Source: Chromobacteriaceae bacterium
GTDB lineage: Bacteria > Pseudomonadota > Gammaproteobacteria > Burkholderiales > Aquaspirillaceae
Length of the DNA: 5,663 nt
Assembly: GCA_030151505.1 (NCBI GenBank)
Contig: JASLDQ010000362.1
Span: forward strand, 1 to 5,663
Direction of reading: 5' to 3'
Within the stretch, counting starts at the first letter, position 1; each line of letters starts with the position of its first letter. Positions 1-5,663 of this stretch are shown piece after piece. Made by a program: the position numbers and the translations under genes. The notes under the pieces were generated by a model that did no database searches, was not told the origin of the DNA, and saw only the letters and a program-made list of their open reading frames with translations.

Positions 1-1665
1 CTCGGCGCCGGCCATCAACGTCACCAGACGGTCCAGGCCAAAGGCCAGACCGCCGTGCGGCGGCGCACCGAACTTGAGGTTGTCGAGCAGGAAGCCGAAC
101 TTGTTCTGTTGCTCTTCCGGGCTGATCTTCAGCGCGGCGAACACCTTTTCCTGGATATCGGCGCGGTGGATACGCACTGAACCGCCACCGATTTCCCAAC
201 CATTGAGCACCATGTCGTAGGCACGGGCCAGGCAGTTGGCCGGATCGCTGTCCATCAGGTTCTCATGCCCCGGCTTGGGCGAGGTGAACGGATGGTGGCA
301 GGCGGTCCAGCGGTCGTCGTCCTCGTCGTATTCGAACATCGGGAAGTCGACCACCCACAGCGGACGCCATTCGCGCACGAAGTAGCCGCCGGCTTCACCC
401 TTCTCGTGGCCAATCTTGATGCGCAGCGCGCCGATGGCCTCGTTGACGACCTTGGTCTTGTCGGCCCCGAAGAAGATCAGGTCGCCGTTTTGCGCGCCGG
501 TGCGGGCGATGATTTGCTGCAGCGCGGCTTCGGTCAGGTTCTTGACGATCGGCGACTGCAGGCCGCTCGACTCGTCGGTGGTCAGCTTGCTGACGTCGTT
601 GACCTTGATGTAGGCCAGCCCCTTGGCGCCGTAGATGCCGACGAACTGGGTGTACTCGTCGATTTCCTTGCGCGACAGCGCGGCGCCACCCGGCACGCGC
701 AGGCCGACCACACGGCCGTTGGGCAGGTTGGCGGCGGCGTTGAACACCTTGAACGGCACATCCTTCATCACGTCGGTCAGTTCGGTGAACTGCAGGCTGA
801 CGCGCAGGTCCGGCTTGTCCGAACCGTAGAGGCGCATCGCGTCGGCGTAGGTCATGCGCGGGAAGTCGCCCAGCTCCACCTGCATCACGTCGCGGAAAAT
901 TTCGCGCGCCATGTTTTCGGTGATGTCCATGATCTCGTTCTCGTTCAGGAACGAGGTTTCGATATCGATCTGGGTGAATTCCGGCTGGCGGTCGGCGCGC
1001 AGGTCTTCGTCGCGGAAGCACTTGGTGATCTGGTAGTAGCGGTCGAAGCCGGCCACCATCAGCAACTGCTTGAACAGCTGCGGCGACTGCGGCAGCGCGA
1101 AAAACTCACCCGGATGCACGCGGCTCGGCACCAGATAGTCGCGCGCGCCTTCCGGGGTGGAGCGGGTCAGCATCGGGGTTTCGACGTCGATGAAGCCCTG
1201 GCGGTCGAGGTACTGGCGCACGCCCATCGCCACACGGTAGCGCAGGCGCAGGTTCTTCTGCATGGCCGGGCGGCGCAGGTCGATCACGCGGTTGGTCAGG
1301 CGCACGGTTTCCGACAGGTTCTCGTCGTCGATCTGGAACGGCGGGGTGACGGCACTGTTGAGAATCTCGATGTCCTTGGCCAGGATTTCGATCTGGCCGG
1401 AGATCAGGTTGGCGTTGGCGGTGCCTTCCGGACGGTTGCGCACGATGCCGCTGATCGACAGCACGAATTCGCTGCGGGCGGTGTCGGCCGTGGCGAAGGC
1501 TTCCGGGGTGTCCGGGTCGATCACGACCTGCACCAGGCCTTCGCGGTCGCGCAGGTCGATGAAGATCACGCCGCCGTGGTCGCGGCGGCGGTGAACCCAG
1601 CCCTTGACCGTGACGGTCTGGCCGAGGAATTTGCTGTCAATCAGTCCGCAGTAATCGGTACGCAT
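1..1665 (-). CDS. aspS: Aspartyl-tRNA synthetase (probably non-discriminating Asp/Asn type), 3' end outside window
   Basis: This cytoplasmic class IIb synthetase activates aspartate with ATP and loads it on tRNA. 555 codons are present. The family usually has 590-600 residues, so roughly the last 45 lie beyond the left edge. The product opens MRTDYCGLI, the usual bacterial N-terminus, followed by the OB-fold anticodon-binding domain (about residues 1-110, with [11 protein letters not shown] at 22-32). The catalytic core shows the flipping loop [13 protein letters not shown] (170-182), QSPQLFKQ (193-200), motif 2 [14 protein letters not shown] (from 217, catalytic Arg218) and motif 3 GLAFGLDR ending at Arg546. 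The long stretch between motifs 2 and 3 fits the bacterial GAD insertion domain. His30 and Gly81 match residues reported to relax tRNA specificity in the Pseudomonas aeruginosa enzyme, where Escherichia coli has Leu at position 30. The start is the only good ATG. Its Shine-Dalgarno is weak, and the DUF502 gene ends 30 bp upstream, so it is probably cotranscribed with that gene. Confidence 0.98.
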   Translation of the reverse strand, partial: MRTDYCGLIDSKFLGQTVTVKGWVHRRRDHGGVIFIDLRDREGLVQVVIDPDTPEAFATADTARSEFVLSISGIVRNRPEGTANANLISGQIEILAKDIEILNSAVTPPFQIDDENLSETVRLTNRVIDLRRPAMQKNLRLRYRVAMGVRQYLDRQGFIDVETPMLTRSTPEGARDYLVPSRVHPGEFFALPQSPQLFKQLLMVAGFDRYYQITKCFRDEDLRADRQPEFTQIDIETSFLNENEIMDITENMAREIFRDVMQVELGDFPRMTYADAMRLYGSDKPDLRVSLQFTELTDVMKDVPFKVFNAAANLPNGRVVGLRVPGGAALSRKEIDEYTQFVGIYGAKGLAYIKVNDVSKLTTDESSGLQSPIVKNLTEAALQQIIARTGAQNGDLIFFGADKTKVVNEAIGALRIKIGHEKGEAGGYFVREWRPLWVVDFPMFEYDEDDDRWTACHHPFTSPKPGHENLMDSDPANCLARAYDMVLNGWEIGGGSVRIHRADIQEKVFAALKISPEEQQNKFGFLLDNLKFGAPPHGGLAFGLDRLVTLMAGAE

Positions 1666-1695
1666 CGTTCGGAGCTTTCTGGGTAACTGGAAGAG

Positions 1696-2328
1696 TTATT
1701 TGGTTTTCTGGGCGCTGTTGGGAGCCACGACGCCCATCGAGATGATGTATTTGAGCGCGTCGTCGACCGACATGTCGAGTTCGCGGGTGTCGGACTTCTT
1801 CACCATGATGAAGTAGCCCGAGGTCGGGTTCGGCGTGGTTGGCACGTAGACGCCGACGTACTCGCCGTCCATGTGCTCGGCCACGCCCGGGCCGGGCGAG
1901 CCGGTCTGAAAGGCGATGGTCCATGCATCCTGATGCGGGAACTGCACCAGCAGTGCCTTGCGGAAGGCCTGGCCGGAACCGGACAGCAGCGTGTCGCTGA
2001 CCTGCTTGACGCTGTTGTAGATCGACTTGACCACCGGGATGCGGCCCATCAGCGCTTCCCAGAAGCGCAGCATCCGCGCGCCCAGCACGTTGGCGGCCAG
2101 CGCGCCGGTGCCGATCATCACCAGCACGGCGACGATCAGGCCGATGCCCGGCACCCTCATGCCGAGCCAGTGCTGCGGCTGCAGCGCCTGCGGCAGCCAG
2201 GTCATCGTCTGGTCCATGGTGCTGACGATGAGGTTCAGCACCCACAGCGTCACCGCCAGCGGCAACCAGATCAGGAAACCGGTGACGAGATAGCCACGGA
2301 GAGTCAATCGAACAGGTGTCATCTTCAT
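1696..2328 (-). CDS. DUF502 family inner-membrane protein, function unknown
   Basis: This 210-residue protein belongs to the DUF502 family, whose biochemical role is not known to me. It shows two hydrophobic segments, about residues 13-35 and 60-82, joined by a short polar loop. A conserved family-like stretch PVVKSIYNSVKQ (98-109) follows, then a soluble domain with VQFP..DAWTIAFQTG (128-143) and PTTPNPTSGYF (163-173). An inner-membrane protein with a C-terminal soluble domain is therefore likely. I chose the ATG at 2328 because it forms an ATGA overlap with the fmdB stop, a common sign of translational coupling. A second ATG two codons on (2322) is equally possible, and an upstream TTG at 2349 would lie deep within fmdB. 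The gene sits between fmdB and aspS. That order is common in beta- and gammaproteobacteria, as I recall, but it does not reveal the function. Confidence 0.93.
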   Translation of the reverse strand: MKMTPVRLTLRGYLVTGFLIWLPLAVTLWVLNLIVSTMDQTMTWLPQALQPQHWLGMRVPGIGLIVAVLVMIGTGALAANVLGARMLRFWEALMGRIPVVKSIYNSVKQVSDTLLSGSGQAFRKALLVQFPHQDAWTIAFQTGSPGPGVAEHMDGEYVGVYVPTTPNPTSGYFIMVKKSDTRELDMSVDDALKYIISMGVVAPNSAQKTK

Positions 2329-2573
2329 CCGCCACACTGGCTGCCGCAACCGCCCTGTATGCCGCAGGGCGGCGTGGCGGGTTGCTGGCCATGTTTGAAA
2401 TCGGTGGCGTAATAGCCGCCACCCTTGAGCTGGAAACCACCGACCGCGGACAGCAGCTTGGCGTAATCGGCGCTGCCGCAGGAAGGACAGGCGGACAGCG
2501 GTACATCGGACATTTTCTGCAGGTGTTCTTGCTGATGGCTGCAGGCACTGCAGCGGTATTCGTAGATCGGCAT
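2325..2573 (-). CDS. FmdB-type small zinc-ribbon protein
   Basis: This 82-residue protein starts MPIYEYRC, the hallmark of the FmdB/CxxC_CxxC_SSSS family of putative regulatory zinc ribbons. Two CxxC pairs (Cys8/Cys11 and Cys29/Cys32) should bind one zinc ion. The family-typical FQLKGGGYYATDF follows at 47-59. The C-terminus adds three further cysteines (70, 76, 80) in a Gly/Gln-rich tail. The family is named after a gene in a formamide/acetamide degradation cluster, and a regulatory role is only presumed. Here it is the first gene of a unit with a DUF502 membrane protein and aspS, overlapping the former by 4 bp. The ATG at 2573 has a modest GGGA-type ribosome binding site about 7 bases upstream. 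Family assignment is secure, but what the protein controls cannot be told from the sequence. Confidence 0.94.
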   Translation of the reverse strand: MPIYEYRCSACSHQQEHLQKMSDVPLSACPSCGSADYAKLLSAVGGFQLKGGGYYATDFKHGQQPATPPCGIQGGCGSQCGG

Positions 2574-2719
2574 GTTGATTCCCGTTTTACATGGTCAAGG
2601 CTGCAAATTCATGGACATGTCATCATCGCCTGTCTAAACTCGCCCCGCATTTATGTTGCAGTGCGCTATCGTCCAGACAATTGGGTACGATATCAAGCGT
2701 CAGCACGCCGCGAAAAGCC

Positions 2720-2734
2720 CGGGATTATATCCCG
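2720..2734. repeat. Short inverted repeat overlapping the candidate -10 box
   Basis: The arms CGGGAT (2720-2725) and ATCCCG (2729-2734) are perfect complements around a 3-nt centre. The minus-strand TATAAT lies within the repeat, so a protein bound here could block the fmdB unit. It sits 114 bp upstream of fabI and could also serve that gene. No known operator was recognised. Confidence 0.35.
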
Positions 2735-2753
2735 AAAGCCTGCCGCAAAACAA
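2724..2753 (-). promoter_or_regulatory. Candidate sigma70 promoter for fmdB-DUF502-aspS
   Basis: On the minus strand a perfect TATAAT (complement of 2724-2729) lies 18 bp downstream of TTGTTT (complement of 2748-2753), which matches only the TTG half of a -35 box. Transcription would begin near 2717, leaving a leader of about 143 nt before fmdB. The alternative TTGATA (2691-2696) with GACGAT (2668-2673), spacer 17, has a better -35 and a poor -10. This is a motif match only. Confidence 0.35.
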
Positions 2754-2784
2754 AAATGGCGGCCCGCAAGGCCCCACGCCGCCA
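2747..2784 (-). terminator. Possible intrinsic terminator facing the fmdB unit
   Basis: Read on the minus strand, a 7-bp perfect stem TGGCGGC/GCCGCCA (2784-2778 with 2763-2757, loop 14 nt) is followed directly by TTTTTGTTTT (2756-2747). This has the form of a rho-independent terminator. No minus-strand gene lies to its right, so it could only stop antisense transcripts from the fabI region. On the plus strand the stem has no T run and would be a leader hairpin for fabI. Several alternative GGCC pairings compete in the loop. Confidence 0.3.
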
Positions 2785-2835
2785 GCCCCGTCCCCCGCCG
2801 GCCAATCTGTGCCCGGAATTTGTTTTCACGACAAC

Positions 2836-2840
2836 AGGAG
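2836..2840 (+). promoter_or_regulatory. Strong ribosome binding site of fabI
   Basis: AGGAG sits 7 bases before the ATG at 2848. It fixes the fabI start, although the reading frame stays open about 195 bp further upstream with no family-like residues in that extension. Confidence 0.85.
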
Positions 2841-2847
2841 TAACGCC

Positions 2848-3624
2848 ATGACCAAGATCGAACAACTGATTGCCGGCAAGAAGGGGCTGATCGTCGGCAT
2901 CGCCAACGACAACTCGATTGCCTTCGGCTGCGCCGAAGTGCTGCGTGACCTCGGCGCCGAAATGGCCGTCACCTACCTGAACGACAAGGCCGAACGCTTT
3001 GTGCGCCCGCTGGCCGAAAACCTCGGCGCCGACATCATCATGAAGATGAACGTGACCCAGCCGGGCGAGCTCGAAGCCGTGTTCGCCGAAATCGAGCGCA
3101 AATGGGGCAAGCTGGACTTCGTCATCCACTCCATCGCCTTCTGCCCGATGGAAGACCTGCACGGCCGCGTGACCGACTGCTCGCTCGAAGGCTTCCAGCA
3201 GGCAATGCAGGTATCGTGCTACTCGCTGATCGAAATGGCCCGCCTGGCCGAACCGCTGATGAAGGATGGCGGCAGCATCCTCACCATGAGCTACTACGGC
3301 GCCGACAAGGTGGTGGAACACTACAACCTGATGGGCCCGGTCAAGGCCGCGCTCGAATCGACCGTCCGCTACCTGGCCGCCGAACTGGGCCAGAAAAAGA
3401 TCCGCGTCAACGCCGTCTCGCCCGGCCCGCTGCGCACCCGCGCCGCTTCCGGCATCGCCCACTTCGACAAGCTGATCCAGGAAGCCATCGACCGCGCCCC
3501 GGCCCACAAGCTGGTCGATATCGAAGACGTCGGCATGACCGCGGCCTTCCTGATCTCCGACGGCGCCAAGGCGCTGACCGGCGAAACGATCTTCGTGGAC
3601 GGCGGCTTCCACAACATGGCGTAA
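2848..3624 (+). CDS. fabI: Enoyl-[acyl-carrier-protein] reductase (NADH), FabI family
   Basis: This 258-residue cytoplasmic enzyme of the short-chain dehydrogenase superfamily reduces the trans-2 double bond of enoyl-ACP, the last step of each fatty-acid elongation cycle. The N-terminal nucleotide-binding turn reads GIANDNSIAFG (17-27), followed by HSIAFCP (94-100). The FabI catalytic signature is complete: Tyr149, Tyr159 and Lys166 in SYYGAD...HYNLMGPVKAA, with the FabI spacing of 10 between tyrosines and 7 to the lysine. The substrate-loop region PGPLRTRAASGIAHF and the C-terminal GETIFVDGGFH are also typical. The wording (SYYGA, MGPVKAALE, LHGRVTDCS) resembles the FabI subgroup that I recall next to phosphotransacylase and acetate kinase genes in alphaproteobacteria, rather than E. 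coli FabI. It may therefore be a second, specialised reductase. The ptb gene follows after 99 bp on the same strand, so cotranscription is likely. Crotonyl-CoA or another enoyl-CoA as substrate is conceivable but untested. Confidence 0.95.
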   Translation: MTKIEQLIAGKKGLIVGIANDNSIAFGCAEVLRDLGAEMAVTYLNDKAERFVRPLAENLGADIIMKMNVTQPGELEAVFAEIERKWGKLDFVIHSIAFCPMEDLHGRVTDCSLEGFQQAMQVSCYSLIEMARLAEPLMKDGGSILTMSYYGADKVVEHYNLMGPVKAALESTVRYLAAELGQKKIRVNAVSPGPLRTRAASGIAHFDKLIQEAIDRAPAHKLVDIEDVGMTAAFLISDGAKALTGETIFVDGGFHNMA

Positions 3625-3640
3625 GCGGTTTCGGGCGCAT

Positions 3641-3687
3641 CGGGCGGAAGACGCAAATCCTGCGGCTCCCGCGCGGCGCCCCGCCCG
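3641..3687 (+). other. Possible hairpin in the fabI-ptb gap
   Basis: CGGGCGG (3641-3647) can pair with CCGCCCG (3681-3687), and inside it CGCA (3652-3655) pairs with TGCG (3661-3664) across a 5-nt loop. No T run follows, so it is not an intrinsic terminator. It could protect or process the intercistronic mRNA, or simply reflect high GC. Confidence 0.25.
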
Positions 3688-3711
3688 CTTCTCCCGTTTA
3701 TTTCCGTTACC

Positions 3712-3716
3712 GAGGT
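3712..3716 (+). promoter_or_regulatory. Ribosome binding site of the phosphotransacylase gene
   Basis: GAGGT lies 7 bases before the ATG at 3724. This independent strong site supports that start and shows that no N-terminal hydratase domain is fused in frame just upstream. Confidence 0.75.
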
Positions 3717-3723
3717 AATCCCG

Positions 3724-4659
3724 ATGACCCGCGATGAAGGCGCTTTTGCCGACCTGATCCTGCAGGCCGAACAGTTCGGCCCGATCACGATGGCGGTTGC
3801 CCACCCTTGCAGCCCGGAATCCCTGCTCGGCGCGATCGAATCGGCCGAGCACGGCCTGATCGAACCCATCCTGGTGGCCCCGCTGGCCAAGCTGCAGAAA
3901 GTGGCAGCCGAATGCGATGTTGACCTGTCCCGCTACCGCGTGATCGACGTGCCGCACAGCCACGCCGCCGCCGAAAAGGCGGTCGAACTGGCGCGCACCG
4001 GCGTGGCCCAGGCGCTGATGAAGGGCAGCCTGCACACCGACGAATTCATGACCGAAGTGCTCGACCGCAACACCGGCGTGCGCACCGACCGCCGCCTGTC
4101 GCACGTCTTCATCATGAAAGTGGAAAGCTACCCGCGTAACCTGTTCATCACCGACGCGGCCATCAACATCGCCCCGGACCTGAAAACCAAGGTCGACATC
4201 ACCCAGAATGCCATCGACCTGGCCATTGCGCTCGGCATCGCCTGCCCCAAGGTGGCGATCCTGTCGGCGGTGGAAACGGTCACCCCGACCATCCAGTCCA
4301 CCATCGATGCCGCAGCCCTGTGCAAGATGGCCGACCGCGGCCAGATCAAGGGCGCCATCCTCGACGGCCCGCTGGCCTTCGACAACGCCATCTCGCACCA
4401 GGCCGCCGACACCAAGGGCATTCATTCGCCGGTGGCCGGCGAGCCGGATATCCTGGTGGTGCCGGACCTGGAGTCCGGCAACATGCTGGCCAAGCAGCTA
4501 TCCTATCTGGCCGCGGCCGCCTCGGCCGGCATCGTGATGGGCGCGCGCGTGCCCATCGTGCTGACCAGCCGCGCCGAAGACGCACAGGGTCGACTGGCCT
4601 CCGCCGCCATCGCCAACGTGCTGGGACACAAGCGCGCCGCCACAAAGGTGGTGACATGA
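3724..4659 (+). CDS. Phosphate acetyl/butyryltransferase (stand-alone)
   Basis: This 311-residue enzyme should exchange CoA for phosphate on a short acyl group: acyl-CoA + phosphate = acyl phosphate + CoA. Family motifs run in order: KGSLHTDEFM (100-109), RRLSHVF (123-129), ITDAAINIAPDL (142-153), LDGPLAFDNAIS (213-224), then VVPDLESGNMLAKQL (245-259) and an ending with GARVPIVLTSRAE. The whole protein is the PTA/PTB domain, near the length of clostridial phosphotransbutyrylase (about 300). It most resembles the C-terminal half of the proteobacterial proteins annotated as bifunctional enoyl-CoA hydratase/phosphate acetyltransferase, but it lacks their N-terminal MaoC hydratase domain of about 150 residues. 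The stop overlaps the kinase start by ATGA, so the two products are probably made in similar amounts and work in sequence. Chain length (acetyl, propionyl, butyryl or hydroxybutyryl) cannot be read from the sequence, so I give no gene symbol; ptb or pta would both be guesses. Confidence 0.92.
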   Translation: MTRDEGAFADLILQAEQFGPITMAVAHPCSPESLLGAIESAEHGLIEPILVAPLAKLQKVAAECDVDLSRYRVIDVPHSHAAAEKAVELARTGVAQALMKGSLHTDEFMTEVLDRNTGVRTDRRLSHVFIMKVESYPRNLFITDAAINIAPDLKTKVDITQNAIDLAIALGIACPKVAILSAVETVTPTIQSTIDAAALCKMADRGQIKGAILDGPLAFDNAISHQAADTKGIHSPVAGEPDILVVPDLESGNMLAKQLSYLAAAASAGIVMGARVPIVLTSRAEDAQGRLASAAIANVLGHKRAATKVVT

Positions 4660-5663
4660 GCGCGACCCTGCTGGTACTGAACGCCGGCTCGGCCACGCTC
4701 AAGTTCGAGTTCTTCGGTCTGGGCGGCGCCGAACCGCGCCCGCTGGCCCGCGGCCTGATCGACGGCATCGGCAAGGCCAGCGCCCGTCTGACCCTGCACG
4801 CCGCCGACGGCGGTCATGCGCTGTTCGAGGACGCGCTGGTGGCCGGCGAGCATCACCATGCGCTGCAGGCCGTGTTCGACTGCGCCGCCCGGCATGACTG
4901 GCAACTGGCGGCGGTCGCGCACCGGGTCGTCCATGGCGGCACGCGCTTTCACGGCGCCACCCGCCTGGACGCCGAGGCCATCGCCGACCTGCGCGCGCTG
5001 GTGCCGCTGGCGCCGCTGCACCAGCCGGTCAGCCTTGCCGCCATCGACACCATCGCCGAACTGGCCCCGACCATTCCGCAGATCGCCTGCTTCGACACGG
5101 CCTTCCACGCCACGCAAGACCCGCTCGCCACCCGCTTCGGCATCGCCAGCCACTGGCACGACGACGGCGTGCGGCGCTACAGCTTCCACGGTCTGAGCTA
5201 CGCTGCCATCGCCCGGCAACTGCCGGCCGTGCTCGGACAGGAGGAAGCCGACAAGCGCGTGGTCGTGCTGCATCTGGGCAGCGGCTCCAGCGCCTGCGCG
5301 CTGTACCGGCGCCGGAGCGTGGCGACCAGCATGGGCTTTTCCGCGGTGGAGGGGCTGATGATGGGCACCCGCCCCGGCAACCTCGATCCGGAAGTGGTGC
5401 TGTACTGGCAGGAGCACGAGGGCATGAGCGTGGCGGAAGTCCGCGCCGAGCTGTACAAGCGCTCCGGCCTGCTCGGTGTGTCGGGCGGCATCTCGGCCGA
5501 CATGCGCGAGCTGCTCGCCAGCGACGCCCCGGCAGCCGCGACGGCAGTGGATCTGTATTGCTACCGCGCGGCCCGGGAAGTCGGCGCATTGGTGGTACAG
5601 GCAGGCGGACTCGATCACATCGTGTTCACCGCCGGGATCGGCGAGAAGAGCGCGGCCGTGCGC
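4656..5663 (+). CDS. ackA: Acetate/propionate/butyrate kinase family protein, 3' end outside window
   Basis: 336 codons are present of about 390-400 expected, and the frame is open to the right edge. This ASKHA-fold kinase should transfer phosphate between an acyl phosphate and ADP. Motifs, with the Methanosarcina thermophila AckA equivalents: NAGSATLKF at 9-17 (Asn9 = Asn7, Lys16 = Lys14), HRVVHGG with Arg90 (= Arg91), FDTAFH with Asp147 (= Asp148), FHG with His178 (= His180), MGTR with Arg239 (= Arg241), and FTAGIGE (324-330). The catalytic Arg/Asp/His set is kept, so an active kinase is likely. Several nearby positions differ from classical AckA: LGNG is LGSG (Ser209), the serines of NAGSSSLK become Ala and Thr, HGTSH becomes HGLSY, and TRSGD becomes TRPGN. 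The essential C-terminal Glu (Glu384) lies off the window. The ATG at 4656 overlaps the transferase stop and has AAGGTGG just upstream. The substrate may be propionate or butyrate rather than acetate. The symbol denotes the family. Confidence 0.9.
   Translation, partial: MSATLLVLNAGSATLKFEFFGLGGAEPRPLARGLIDGIGKASARLTLHAADGGHALFEDALVAGEHHHALQAVFDCAARHDWQLAAVAHRVVHGGTRFHGATRLDAEAIADLRALVPLAPLHQPVSLAAIDTIAELAPTIPQIACFDTAFHATQDPLATRFGIASHWHDDGVRRYSFHGLSYAAIARQLPAVLGQEEADKRVVVLHLGSGSSACALYRRRSVATSMGFSAVEGLMMGTRPGNLDPEVVLYWQEHEGMSVAEVRAELYKRSGLLGVSGGISADMRELLASDAPAAATAVDLYCYRAAREVGALVVQAGGLDHIVFTAGIGEKSAAVR

Noticed and set aside
265..1686. 473-codon open frame on the plus strand opposite aspS
   Set aside because: It is antisense to a clearly conserved synthetase, and its composition (rich in Val, Ala, Gly, His, Asp, Gln) is what GC-rich codon bias produces on the opposite strand. 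No domain is recognisable.
2617..2636. PhoB-box-like ATGTCAT and CTGTCTA
   Set aside because: The two half-sites start 13 bp apart rather than the required 11, the second half is imperfect, and they lie over 200 bp from fabI.
2653..2847. N-terminal extension of fabI in frame from 2653
   Set aside because: The extra 65 residues resemble translated intergenic DNA, with no FabI similarity, while the ATG at 2848 has an AGGAG site and matches the family start.
3136..3138. Ala97 at the position of E. coli FabI Gly93, suggesting triclosan resistance
   Set aside because: The triclosan-sensitive Staphylococcus aureus FabI also has HSIAF, so Ala here does not by itself indicate resistance.
2725..4425. 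566-codon open frame on the minus strand opposite fabI and the transferase
   Set aside because: It spans two well-supported genes and their gap, with the same shadow composition and no recognisable motif.
4503..5618. 371-codon open frame on the minus strand opposite the kinase
   Set aside because: It is a shadow of the kinase frame, whose ordered family motifs are unmistakable. The kinase frame itself simply has no stop inside the window.

Overview
The window is about 60-65% GC and looks like an ordinary chromosomal segment of a betaproteobacterium, most plausibly of the order Neisseriales. I infer this from the AspRS sequence (Chromobacterium-like as I remember that family) and from the fmdB/DUF502/aspS gene order. 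The taxonomy is from memory of families, not a search. I see no rRNA, tRNA, insertion sequence, CRISPR array, phage gene or DNA uptake repeat.

Two divergent transcription units flank a 274-bp intergenic region (2574-2847). On the minus strand, reading right to left, are an FmdB-type zinc-ribbon protein (2573-2325), a DUF502 membrane protein overlapping it by an ATGA (2328-1696), and aspS, aspartyl-tRNA synthetase (from 1665, running off the left edge about 45 codons before its usual end). AspRS carries His30 and Gly81, the residue types of non-discriminating enzymes, so it probably also charges tRNA-Asn.

On the plus strand are fabI (enoyl-ACP reductase, 2848-3624), a stand-alone phosphate acetyl/butyryltransferase (3724-4659) and an acetate/propionate/butyrate kinase family gene (from 4656, running off the right edge). 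The last two overlap by ATGA. The transferase and kinase would together convert an acyl-CoA plus ADP and phosphate into free acid, CoA and ATP, through an acyl phosphate. Their union with an enoyl reductase suggests a short-chain acyl or acyl-phosphate module tied to lipid or polyester metabolism rather than plain acetate overflow.

The intergenic region holds a perfect TATAAT (minus strand) inside an inverted repeat, and a GC-rich hairpin followed by a T-rich run (minus strand) that would insulate the fmdB unit. I found no convincing sigma70 promoter for fabI. Nothing here is clearly a new system. The points most worth checking are the fabI-ptb-kinase module, the altered kinase active-site motifs, and the tRNA specificity of AspRS.
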